From contig JAROBA010000046.1 of the NCBI GenBank assembly GCA_029432815.1, positions 1-37,866 of the forward strand: DNA of 37,866 nt. The letters are read 5' to 3'. The position numbers and the translations under genes are program-made. Shown here piece after piece: positions 7,580 to 15,196 of the stretch. The stretch comes from Pontiellaceae bacterium B1224 (GTDB taxonomy: Bacteria; Verrucomicrobiota; Kiritimatiellia; Kiritimatiellales; Pontiellaceae). The notes below the pieces were generated by a model. The model was given only the letters and a program-made list of their open reading frames with translations. It was not told the origin of the DNA and did no database searches. Every line of letters begins with the position of its first letter. Within the stretch, counting starts at the first letter, position 1.

Positions 7580-8494
7580 TTAGATCTTCACGCTACCGAC
7601 AATGTCATATACGGATCGGTGGCCCTTTTCAACGAGGTAGTTTTCAATGCCGTCAATCACCCGGTCAATCGTGGTTGGGTCAATAAAGTTGGCCGTGCCG
7701 ACAGCAACGGCGGTCGCTCCCGCAATCAGGAACTCGATCGCGTCTTCCGGCTCGAAGATGCCGCCCATTCCAATGATTGGAATATTGCAGGCCTGCGCCG
7801 CATCGAACACCAGTTTAATGGCAATCGGTTTAATCGGGGGGCCGCTGAGACCGCCGAACTTGTTCGCCAGTTCCGGTTCGAGCGTATCAATGTTGATCGC
7901 CATGGCCGGCATCGTGTTCATGATGGCAATGGCATCCGCACCGCAGTCTTCAGCCGCTTTGGCAAAAGCTCCAATGTTTGGAACATTCGGCGCGAGTTTC
8001 GGAATAATCGGCTTTTTCGTTTTGGCACGAACCAGATCAATTACGCTGGAAAAAGTTGCCACGTCAGTTCCGAAGGCGGAGCCGCCTTCTTTTACGTTGG
8101 GGCAGGAGAGGTTGATTTCGTAGGCGCTGACGGTTTCTTCGCCGTCGAGCATGTCAACCACACGACCGTAGTCGTCTTTGCCTTTTCCCCAGATGTTCAC
8201 AATCACAGGCGTGTCGTACTGACTGAGGAACGGGACGTATTTATCAATGAAGCCCTGCGCGCCCGGCCCGGGCAGACCGATCGCATTCAGCATGCCGCCG
8301 CGCGTTTCGAAGGTGCGGGGCGTTGAATTTCCGACATGCGCTTCGGGGCAGATGCCTTTCACGGTAATCGCGCCGAGGCGGTTCAGATCCACCAGATCGG
8401 CATATTCCGGTCCATAGCCGAAGGTCCCCGACGCCACCGTCACGGGATTCTTCATCTCCATAGAACCGATTTTAATTTTCAAATCAACACTCAT
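7580..8494 (-). CDS. pyrD: Dihydroorotate dehydrogenase, class 1B catalytic subunit
   Basis: A 304-residue FMN-binding TIM barrel that oxidises dihydroorotate to orotate in pyrimidine synthesis. Visible hallmarks are NPVTVASGTFGYG near the N-terminus, TPRTFETRGGMLNAIGLPGPG, the active-site loop NLSCPN with the catalytic cysteine of class 1B (Cys131), and the C-terminal phosphate-binding segment IIGMGGI...AGATAVAVGTA. Length is normal for the class. It lies nine bases after the electron-transfer subunit gene pyrK, with which it forms the NAD-dependent heterotetramer. Translation probably starts at ATG 8494. Confidence 0.96.
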   Translation of the reverse strand: MSVDLKIKIGSMEMKNPVTVASGTFGYGPEYADLVDLNRLGAITVKGICPEAHVGNSTPRTFETRGGMLNAIGLPGPGAQGFIDKYVPFLSQYDTPVIVNIWGKGKDDYGRVVDMLDGEETVSAYEINLSCPNVKEGGSAFGTDVATFSSVIDLVRAKTKKPIIPKLAPNVPNIGAFAKAAEDCGADAIAIMNTMPAMAINIDTLEPELANKFGGLSGPPIKPIAIKLVFDAAQACNIPIIGMGGIFEPEDAIEFLIAGATAVAVGTANFIDPTTIDRVIDGIENYLVEKGHRSVYDIVGSVKI

Positions 8495-8503
8495 TCTAAA
8501 ACC

Positions 8504-9283
8504 TTATTCTTCCCAGAGGATTTCGCGGGATTCAAAGATGGGGCCGTCTTTGCAGCAACGCGCCCATTCCCACCCATCGTCCGTTTTGCGCTTAATCACG
8601 CAGGTTAGGCAGGCGCCGACGCCGCAGGCCATGTTTTTGTCGAGCGAAAGCCACGCCGTAAAATTGTTTTCAATCGCGCGGTCGCCGATCGCTTTAAGCA
8701 TCGGGTTCGGGCCGCAGACAAAAACTTCCAATGATTGGAAATCCTGCTCGGCCGCCCACGGATCAAACGCGTCCGTGACAAGACCTTTGGTGCCAAGAGA
8801 GCCGTCGTCGGTGGTGGGGCGGACTTCCCAGCCGAGGGCTTCGAATTCCTTTACGAGAAGAATATCGATGGCCGAGCGGCCGCCGAAAAAGGCGATGCCT
8901 TTCTTTCCCATCCGTTGCGCCAGAATGTAGAGCGCGGCATTGCCATAGCCTCCGGCCACCAGCACGGGGGTTTTATTCGGATCGGGGTCCGGATAGCCGT
9001 TCCCGAGCGGGCCGATGATGTTAATCTCATCGCCCACCTGAATGGCGGCCATGGCATCGGTTCCGCGGCCGACCGATTTGTAAAGGACGGCTACGCCCGA
9101 TTTGTCGGCCTGATAGATTGAAAACGGGCGGCGCAAAATACGTTCTCCAAGCCTTGGAACTTCAAGGTGGAGAAACTGACCGGGCTGCACCAGCGGACCC
9201 ACCACGGGAGCCGACAGGCGCAGAATACGATATTCGCCCTGAAAATTGTCATGTTCGAGTACGGTTGTTTTTTCCTGTTTCAT
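8504..9283 (-). CDS. pyrK: Dihydroorotate dehydrogenase B electron-transfer subunit
   Basis: A 259-residue ferredoxin-reductase-type flavoprotein that passes electrons from dihydroorotate dehydrogenase to NAD. FAD-binding part: RRPFSIYQ (51-58). NAD-binding part: VLVAGGYGNAALYILAQ and FVCGPNPMLKAI. The [2Fe-2S] cluster cysteines are Cys220, Cys225, Cys228 and Cys243 or Cys244 (CGVGACLTC...ARCC). The dispersed motif at 8726-8740 is read as FQSLE (182-186), immediately before VFVCGPNP, and a one-mismatch copy at 9145-9159 is read as PRLG near the start. The sequence fits the family around both sites, so the motif does not disable the protein. Confidence 0.94.
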   Translation of the reverse strand: MKQEKTTVLEHDNFQGEYRILRLSAPVVGPLVQPGQFLHLEVPRLGERILRRPFSIYQADKSGVAVLYKSVGRGTDAMAAIQVGDEINIIGPLGNGYPDPDPNKTPVLVAGGYGNAALYILAQRMGKKGIAFFGGRSAIDILLVKEFEALGWEVRPTTDDGSLGTKGLVTDAFDPWAAEQDFQSLEVFVCGPNPMLKAIGDRAIENNFTAWLSLDKNMACGVGACLTCVIKRKTDDGWEWARCCKDGPIFESREILWEE

Positions 9284-9328
9284 ATGGGTGCGGGATAATG
9301 GGGATTTCCAGAGGGCGGGTCAAAGCAT

Positions 9329-9343
9329 TTCCAGCGATTGGAA
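9329..9343. repeat. TTCCA-N5-TGGAA motif, pyrK upstream region
   Basis: Exact arms, spacer GCGAT. Lies 46 bases upstream of the pyrK ATG in the divergent intergenic region 9284-9469. Confidence 0.85.
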
Positions 9344-9396
9344 ACAACGCGTGGCTGGGTTGGCAATTGCATGAATAATTTGTAATCAGAAAAATT

Positions 9397-9411
9397 TTCC
9401 AGTCGTTGGAA
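9397..9411. repeat. TTCCA-N5-TGGAA motif, pyrK/autotransporter intergenic
   Basis: Exact arms, spacer GTCGT. It is the second copy within 83 bases, between the divergent pyrK and autotransporter genes, where promoters in both directions must lie. Confidence 0.85.
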
Positions 9412-9469
9412 GTTTCTGGCAAGTTGTCCGGGTTATTCAACGTCCGCATTGGGCAGATCGAGGTTTTTT

Positions 9470-12400
9470 ATGAAGTTTACTAAGTTTTGGATTTTTCTTT
9501 CGTGTGCAATTTCAACGGTCACCGCTTTCGGGCAGGTGGTGGTGAGTAATTCAACTGACATAACTCAGGATGCGGATTTGGGAACCTCCGATTTATTTAT
9601 CGGATATTCGAATTCCGATGTTGAGCTGTCTGTTGACGGAGCGACCCTTACGGCCTGGGAGGTTGGGCTGGGCGTTTCTTCCAGCGCAACCAATAACACG
9701 CTGAGTTTTGATGGAGGGGTAGGCACGTTTTCCAGTTACCTGACTGTGGGGAGTGGAGGCTCAGAAAACGAACTGATTATTGACGATGATTCTACGGTGA
9801 CTTCATACCATGGAATCATTGGATATTCTGATGGTGCTGACGGGAACTCTGCGGAGGTAACAGACGACTCCTCCTGGGATGTCACCAGCGTGCTGACGGT
9901 TGGCGAGGAGGGCGCTTTCAACTCCTTGTATATTGCAGATGATTCTGCGGTGACTTCACACCATGGAATTATTGGCAATAAAGATGATGCTGAAGGGAAC
10001 TCAGTGGTGGTCACGGACGAATCCTCCTGGGATGTCACTGACATATTGACGGTTGGAGAGGAAGGCGCTTTAAACTCCTTGCAGATTACAGATGAGTCCG
10101 CAGTGACGGCGAATACGTTGAATATCGGTGTCCTGGACACGGCTACGAGTAACACTGTTCTGGTTTCTGATTCCACGCTGGATGTGGCGGATTCAATCCT
10201 CGTGGGAAAATACGGGGGTGGGAATCAGCTGGTCATCACCAACGGCGGCACCGTTTCCTCTGCGGAGGGGGGGGTAGGCAGCCAGGATGACGATTATGAA
10301 GATCGCGAAGATGACGACAATACTGTTCTTGTGACCGGAGAGGGTTCGAGTTGGACGATTGACGGTGATTTGGGAATCGGAACCGAGGATAATACAGGAA
10401 ACTTTGTTGTCGTGACCAACGGAGGTTCCATTGCCGTGGATTCTCTGGTGATTGTTGGTGAAGATAATGGCTTTGACCTTAATAAAGATGGCCTGCTGAC
10501 CGTTGCGTCCGATTTCAATGCTTCGATGACGGGCTTTAGTTTTAATGTTGGCAGCGCACTCTATGTTGGGGGCGAGCTGACGGGCATGACGAATAGTATT
10601 GAAGAGGGCCGGACCTTAGGTATCACGGAAGGCGGAAACTGGGACCAGAGCGGATCCAATGTCACGGTGGGCGGATCTTCCTCGGACAGTGCATTGGTTG
10701 TTGAAAATGGTGGAACCGTGACGCTTGCGGACCTGCAGATCGGTGCCGTGAGTAATACCGGCAATTCGGTCGTTGTGTCTTCTGACGGAAAAATCATGGC
10801 GGACCACGTTGCGATTAGTGGAACCGATAACACGCTTACTGTTACTAACGGTGGCTGGTTGATGGTGGATAACGATTTTAATGCGGGTATGACCGGATTT
10901 GAATTCGGCCCGGGCGGTGTGCTTGAAACAACAGGTACACTGACGGGGATGACCAATACGCTTGAGGATGCGCGTGAGATTCGTTTGAGCGGCGGAAGCT
11001 GGGATGTCGGCAATGAATTAGTGATCGGTGCCAGTACTTCAAGCAATGCGGTCTACGTCACAGGCGGGGGGCTGCTTACCAGTGCAGAGGCCTCGATTGG
11101 CGGGCAGGGGCAGGACAACATGGTTTGGATTCAGGGGGTAGGTTCGCGCTGGGATACCGAAGCGCTGGAGATTAGTGGATCTGGAAACTCGCTGACCATT
11201 TCCGATGGAGCCTTGGTGAATGCAACGGGAGCCTTGTTGTTGCAGAATAATGCCACGCTTTCTTTTTCATCGAACGGAACGGCAACGGCCGGCAGTTATT
11301 TTCAGGATTCAACTTCCGTGCTGGAGTTCAATTCCATAACCAATGTGGCGTTTGATCCCGGTGATGCCCTTGTTGATGCGTCTGGAGGTACCGTTGAATT
11401 CGAAACCGATGCAACCATTGCGTACACCGGAGTTATTGGTGATATCGATGTTGGCGTGACCAATAGCCGGCACATTGCTTCTTTCTCTTCTCTGGTTGTT
11501 GGAGGTGTGACCAACGCCTCCGGTACAGATTTGGATCTGTTAAACGGCATTATTATAAACGGTTTGTTAGAATACGATTTTATCTCTCAATCTGATGAGC
11601 TGTATATGCAGTTTTTCCGTCAGAGCCTGGCCGAAAGTGCCGGGTTTCAGACGAATACCCAGATGTATGTGATCAGCGATGAGATTGATCTGCTGGCCAC
11701 TGATGGGAATCAGGCGGCAGTCAACCAGCTCGAAATTCTGGGCACTATGAGCGGCGCGCAGCAGAACACGCAGCTGACGCAGCTGTATGAACAGACCGCA
11801 CCGGCTTACGCCCATATGGACGGGATGCTCGACGGGATGCGACAGGTGAAGAGCCGGGGGATCATGCCGGATTCAATGTGGCCGGTCGGTCCGAACGGCC
11901 CTCACCTTTACGGAAGGCAGGTGCAGGTCTGGATGAAGGGATACGGCACCTGGGCGAGCCGCGACGGCGAGGGTGCAAACTCGTCCTACGACCAGTCGAT
12001 CTATGGCGTCGTGCTTGGTTTCGATAAAGCCTTCGGCGATATTCTGGTCGGGTTGGCAGGCGGATATGCATCTTCCGATATCAGTCAGGACAATGGCGAC
12101 AGCAGTAAAGCCGGCACGGGATATGGAGTGCTCTACAGTTCCTGGGGGACCTCCGACTGGTTTGCGGATGGAAGTGTGGCCTTTGGTCTGGGTTCGGTGG
12201 AGAATGATTCCGGAACTGTTTTTGACACCTCGTCCGAGACGGATGCCAGCCAGTTTGCATATAATCTGAGCGGCGGGAAAGAGATGGTCTTTATGGAAGA
12301 CCGGATGTTCCTCACACCTTCGGCCGGTATTCTGGGCGGTTTGTATTCACAGGATGCATACACCGAAAAATCATCCAATGCAGTGGCCAAACAGGTTGAT

Positions 12401-12742
12401 TCATACAGCCGGTGGAGTTTTCAGTCGGAGCTGGGTGTACAGGCCGCATATCATAAAGAGCTGAAGAAAAATGTATTGATGCCCGAGGTGCATGCAAACT
12501 GGCTGCATCAGTTTAACACCGATGCCGATCAGCTGGGCTATTCTCTGGTAGGCGGAACCGGCGGATTCAATTTAGACATGCAGGCCCCTGTTTCTGATCT
12601 GTTCGAAGTTGGCGTTGGACTCACCCTTTGGTCCGAGAGCAAAAAAGGGACCGTATCCGAATGGGTGCTCGGTCTCGACAGCCGCTTCGGCGATGGCTAC
12701 AGCGCAACCGCCTTCAACGCCCGGCTGGTGCTGGAGTTCTAA
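9470..12742 (+). CDS. Autotransporter with repetitive passenger and C-terminal beta-barrel
   Basis: A 1090-residue protein. ATG 9470 is preferred over an in-frame start 21 bases upstream because GAGG sits correctly before it and the signal peptide (KFTKFWIFLSC...STVTAFG) then begins directly. Residues about 30-750 form a repetitive beta-helix-like passenger built from units such as VTDESSWDVTDILTVGEEGA and LVITNGGTV, including two near-identical 51-residue repeats. Residues about 818-1090 form an autotransporter beta-barrel (QVWMKGYGTWASRDGEG..., ending in RLVLEF with terminal Phe). The barrel inserts in the outer membrane and exposes or releases the passenger. The passenger's target cannot be told. 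No catalytic motif was seen. Confidence 0.88.
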   Translation: MKFTKFWIFLSCAISTVTAFGQVVVSNSTDITQDADLGTSDLFIGYSNSDVELSVDGATLTAWEVGLGVSSSATNNTLSFDGGVGTFSSYLTVGSGGSENELIIDDDSTVTSYHGIIGYSDGADGNSAEVTDDSSWDVTSVLTVGEEGAFNSLYIADDSAVTSHHGIIGNKDDAEGNSVVVTDESSWDVTDILTVGEEGALNSLQITDESAVTANTLNIGVLDTATSNTVLVSDSTLDVADSILVGKYGGGNQLVITNGGTVSSAEGGVGSQDDDYEDREDDDNTVLVTGEGSSWTIDGDLGIGTEDNTGNFVVVTNGGSIAVDSLVIVGEDNGFDLNKDGLLTVASDFNASMTGFSFNVGSALYVGGELTGMTNSIEEGRTLGITEGGNWDQSGSNVTVGGSSSDSALVVENGGTVTLADLQIGAVSNTGNSVVVSSDGKIMADHVAISGTDNTLTVTNGGWLMVDNDFNAGMTGFEFGPGGVLETTGTLTGMTNTLEDAREIRLSGGSWDVGNELVIGASTSSNAVYVTGGGLLTSAEASIGGQGQDNMVWIQGVGSRWDTEALEISGSGNSLTISDGALVNATGALLLQNNATLSFSSNGTATAGSYFQDSTSVLEFNSITNVAFDPGDALVDASGGTVEFETDATIAYTGVIGDIDVGVTNSRHIASFSSLVVGGVTNASGTDLDLLNGIIINGLLEYDFISQSDELYMQFFRQSLAESAGFQTNTQMYVISDEIDLLATDGNQAAVNQLEILGTMSGAQQNTQLTQLYEQTAPAYAHMDGMLDGMRQVKSRGIMPDSMWPVGPNGPHLYGRQVQVWMKGYGTWASRDGEGANSSYDQSIYGVVLGFDKAFGDILVGLAGGYASSDISQDNGDSSKAGTGYGVLYSSWGTSDWFADGSVAFGLGSVENDSGTVFDTSSETDASQFAYNLSGGKEMVFMEDRMFLTPSAGILGGLYSQDAYTEKSSNAVAKQVDSYSRWSFQSELGVQAAYHKELKKNVLMPEVHANWLHQFNTDADQLGYSLVGGTGGFNLDMQAPVSDLFEVGVGLTLWSESKKGTVSEWVLGLDSRFGDGYSATAFNARLVLEF
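9785..10090 (+). repeat. Two tandem 153-bp repeats inside the autotransporter passenger
   Basis: Units 9785-9937 and 9938-10090 are highly similar, each encoding 51 residues, and a diverged third unit starts at 10091 (GATGAGTCCGCAGTG). The period is a multiple of three, so copy-number change would keep the frame. Confidence 0.85.
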
Positions 12743-12759
12743 ACGCCAAATGGTCCGGG

Positions 12760-12785
12760 GTAGGGACCGGTCTCCCACCGGTCCG
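12760..12785 (+). repeat. GTAGGGA-family palindrome
   Basis: The core GGACCGGT-CTCCC-ACCGGTCC is a perfect 8-bp stem. Related copies lie at 12883-12908, at 22317-22342 (reverse) and inside hsdM at 35805-35830. Changes between copies are partly paired across the stem. Confidence 0.75.
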
Positions 12786-12860
12786 CACCAAGAATTGGTC
12801 CGTCAGCAAGCGGGAGATCTGATAAACCGGCGGTCCGCTCGAAGACCCGGCCCTGTCTTT

Positions 12861-12875
12861 TTCCAATGATTGGAA
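12861..12875. repeat. TTCCA-N5-TGGAA motif, autotransporter downstream region
   Basis: TTCCAATGATTGGAA: identical to the coding-strand copy in the gene at 6906-7541. It lies between two GTAGGGA-family palindromes. Confidence 0.85.
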
Positions 12876-12882
12876 GCCTGCG

Positions 12883-12908
12883 ATAGGGACCGGTGTCCTA
12901 TCGGTCCG
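12883..12908 (+). repeat. GTAGGGA-family palindrome, second copy
   Basis: Reads ATAGGGACCG-GTGTCCTAT-CGGTCCG, so GGACCG pairs with CGGTCC and an inner ATAGG pairs with CCTAT. About 120 bases from the first copy and in the same orientation. Confidence 0.7.
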
Positions 12909-13096
12909 TCGCTCGGTTTTCCTTGCGTGTATAGGCAGGCTGGGAGCCCGTCCTGCATGCTGGAATTGCCTGTTTCCGGTCACCTCGATTTTTAATCGCT
13001 GAAAAGAAAATGATGGATACAGCATCCGGCTTTCTATACAAATCATAAGTAGGTTGGTCGCGGTCGGGAATCACGTGTAACGACAGGGAAGCTTAA

Positions 13097-13474
13097 ATGA
13101 AAAGATATTCAATCGCCTTCATCTTGCTCTCAGCCATTGGGTTGATGCTGTGTTCGATAGCTCAAAACATCATCGTTAAAACAGGACCAATCAAAAAATG
13201 CACGGTCGAGATTGAAGGTAAATACTATAAAGTCGATTACCCTGATGCCGACGAAAAGAGAGAGGCGATCCTCACCGGTGCAAAAATTGCAATGGTTGGT
13301 CTTGTTTTAATAACCATCGGCTGCTGTTCCCAGGCGTATGCACGGGGCCGTTCCCCTGCGTGGGGATTGTTCGGAATTCTATCTCCTTTGGGAATCCTCA
13401 TCATAGCAACTTTAAAAGATAAACAGCCCGGGAATCTGAGGCCTGCGGAAGCACCTGACAAAGAGCTGAATTGA
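13097..13474 (+). CDS. Small two-helix membrane protein of unknown function
   Basis: Not recognised. 125 residues from ATG 13097, with CAGGGAAGC upstream. An N-terminal hydrophobic segment (YSIAFILLSAIGLMLCSIAQ) is followed by a short polar loop (about 30-55), a second membrane segment (AKIAMVGLVLITIGCCSQAYA) and a third hydrophobic stretch (WGLFGILSPLGILIIATL). The last part, RGRSPAWGLFG-LSPLG, resembles a stretch common in small uncharacterised bacterial membrane proteins. Its stop codon overlaps the region just before the next gene, 14 bases away, so the two are likely co-transcribed. Confidence 0.6.
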   Translation: MKRYSIAFILLSAIGLMLCSIAQNIIVKTGPIKKCTVEIEGKYYKVDYPDADEKREAILTGAKIAMVGLVLITIGCCSQAYARGRSPAWGLFGILSPLGILIIATLKDKQPGNLRPAEAPDKELN

Positions 13475-13491
13475 ATATGAGGAATCGGTGT

Positions 13492-14862
13492 ATGAAAATA
13501 AAACCAGGTTCTTTTTGGGTTGCGACGTTGGTTGTATTGCTGCGTGGCTTAGCCAGCGCCGGACTTGCGGATGATACAGGCACGCAACTGGATGTTTCGA
13601 ACGCGGAGCAACTCAGCAAAACTCTTTCCGATACATTTAACCGGCAGGGCTCCTTTCAGGCGGAGTATCAGGCGATTGGTCCAACAAACTCCATGGGGTT
13701 CGGCCTTTTGCTCAATAAAGAGCTGGAATTTGTTTTGATGAAGATGATCAAGGAAGGTGAAACTTCAACTATTGTATATACGATTAATGATTTTTCAGAA
13801 GACGGACTAACGTTCTTGGCCACAGATGGAACGACCGGGATTAAAATTAACTATCGCTCTTGCTTTCAGACGATCCTGGAAAGTTTTAAACGACCGGACA
13901 ATCCAGCGGGCTGGTTTGTTTTTATAGCAAAAAGTTTTGCTGAGGAGTCGAAGGTGGAGGTTCGCGATGCATCATCTCCAAAGAAACTTTTAACGACCAT
14001 CAATCTCGGACTCTCAGCGGACGGCTTAAATGCCGGAGTTGGGAATTCGTCAAACGGATTCAACAGCTGGCTCGCCCCGGAACTGCTTACGAATGCTGTT
14101 TCTATTGTAGAATATGATGACTCGATCCAGTTCTTTTTTAAAAATAGTCATACGGTTCTGATTGATAAAAATTCGGGACTTTTACTTGAGGATAGTTTCC
14201 CATCTCCGGATAAGCTCTATCCACGAGCAATAACCCGGATTCACCGGGGTGAACTTGAAGTCGGGGGGCATTATTCGACGCTTATTCCGGGGTTTGATCA
14301 GATTGAATTTAAGGAGGTTGATCCAAATTCATCACAGATGAAAAAACAGATGTCCCGGGAGTTTTTAACGGCTCTTGGGCGGAGTCTGGGGGAGACCGAG
14401 GGGCTGGAGAAACTGCTTGAAAAGTACGCCGAAAGAATAGAGGATCGGACCCGCGAGGCCGGGCGTGCAGCAGCTCAAGAGGTGTTTATAGATAATATTC
14501 CTTTAAAATATATCGAAGTATTCGGAGCGACCGTACTGGCTGAATATGAAAAATACGAAGTCTCTGTGCCGGATACCGAAACGCCTGTTTCCTTCTCTTT
14601 ATTTGTTGATGCATTGCAATTGGAGATGGCGAAGAGGCCAGGTGTTGCAGCAACGATTGCCGATAAATTTAATGCCGAGTTTTGTCAGAAGTGTCAGAGC
14701 CTTTTGGCGGGCCTCCCAGCGGACGCCCGGGCTCCGCTGCAGATGCTTTATGACCAGATCATGCCGTCTTTCGTCGAGGGGGTGTCAGAAGAGATTATCC
14801 AGTGGTTTTTTGAACAGATAAAGATGACCAATGGGGAAGTAGATTCGCCCGCCATTGACTGA
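13492..14862 (+). CDS. Unknown secreted protein
   Basis: Not recognised. 456 residues from ATG 13492, chosen because GAGGA lies at the right distance; upstream in-frame ATG 13477 and TTG 13471 are possible. A signal peptide is evident (SFWVATLVVLLRGLASA, then GLADD). The N-terminal half (SKTLSDTFNRQGSFQAEYQA... FGLLLNKELEFVLMKM... LTFLATDGTTGIKINY) has the alternating strands of LolA/LppX-like lipid-carrier folds, but no family call is justified. The C-terminal part (from about residue 280) is helical and charged (LEKLLEKYAERIEDRTREAGRA). Probably periplasmic and in an operon with the gene before it. Confidence 0.55.
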   Translation: MKIKPGSFWVATLVVLLRGLASAGLADDTGTQLDVSNAEQLSKTLSDTFNRQGSFQAEYQAIGPTNSMGFGLLLNKELEFVLMKMIKEGETSTIVYTINDFSEDGLTFLATDGTTGIKINYRSCFQTILESFKRPDNPAGWFVFIAKSFAEESKVEVRDASSPKKLLTTINLGLSADGLNAGVGNSSNGFNSWLAPELLTNAVSIVEYDDSIQFFFKNSHTVLIDKNSGLLLEDSFPSPDKLYPRAITRIHRGELEVGGHYSTLIPGFDQIEFKEVDPNSSQMKKQMSREFLTALGRSLGETEGLEKLLEKYAERIEDRTREAGRAAAQEVFIDNIPLKYIEVFGATVLAEYEKYEVSVPDTETPVSFSLFVDALQLEMAKRPGVAATIADKFNAEFCQKCQSLLAGLPADARAPLQMLYDQIMPSFVEGVSEEIIQWFFEQIKMTNGEVDSPAID

Positions 14863-14934
14863 ATGTAATCGGGCGCAACAGCAAAGGGATGGATATGAAC
14901 GAAGGGGCGTTGTTTTGTTGCGGTTGAAAATGTG

Positions 14935-14998
14935 GAGCAGACTTTCCGGTCTGCTCAGCGGGCGGGGCGGGCAGACTGGAAAGTCTGCCCCGCGAAAT
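14935..14998. repeat. Pair of GCAGACT palindromes
   Basis: Two adjacent hairpins share the core GCAGACTTTCC / GGAAAGTCTGC. The second, GGGGCGGGCAGACT followed by its complement, has a 9-bp perfect stem with a GGAA loop. No T tract follows, so terminator function is unlikely. Confidence 0.6.
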
Positions 14999-15028
14999 AC
15001 GAATCGCGGCAGATCGGTTCAGCGCGGT

Positions 15029-15043
15029 TTCCAAAGGCTGGAA
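15029..15043. repeat. TTCCA-N5-TGGAA motif with extended arms
   Basis: Spacer AAGGC. The flanks extend the inverted repeat to 11 bp per arm (CGCGGTTTCCA / TGGAAACCGCG, about 15023-15049), the longest palindrome of the set. Confidence 0.85.
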
Positions 15044-15098
15044 ACCGCGTTCGTGCAGCAGTCGACTGTACGGAACTGACAGGTGCTCAGCGCGTGCC

Positions 15099-15113
15099 TT
15101 CCAATGCTTGGAA
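15099..15113. repeat. TTCCA-N5-TGGAA motif, lepA upstream
   Basis: TTCCAATGCTTGGAA, 83 bases upstream of the lepA ATG. Confidence 0.85.
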
Positions 15114-15196
15114 GTTGACGTTCGGGCGGCGCTCGGGTAGCTTGTGCCCTCGTTTTTTGCAGGCAATTACGCCCGAAACCCATTTTATATACGTTT

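Larger units (their letters stand above)
12743..13096. other. Intergenic region with palindromic repeats
   Basis: 354 bases between the autotransporter and a small membrane protein gene. It holds two GTAGGGA-family palindromes (12760-12785 and 12883-12908), one TTCCA-N5-TGGAA motif (12861-12875) between them, and then about 190 bases in which no gene or clear hairpin was seen. A promoter for the gene at 13097 should lie in that last part but no convincing -35/-10 pair was found. Confidence 0.6.
14863..15196. other. Intergenic region with nested palindromes
   Basis: 334 bases before lepA. They hold two adjacent palindromes of a GCAGACT type (GAGCAGAC / GTCTGCTC at about 14935-14956; GGGCAGACT-GGAA-AGTCTGCCC at about 14968-14991), then two TTCCA-N5-TGGAA motifs (15029-15043, 15099-15113). 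No gene is visible. The lepA promoter was not identified. Confidence 0.6.
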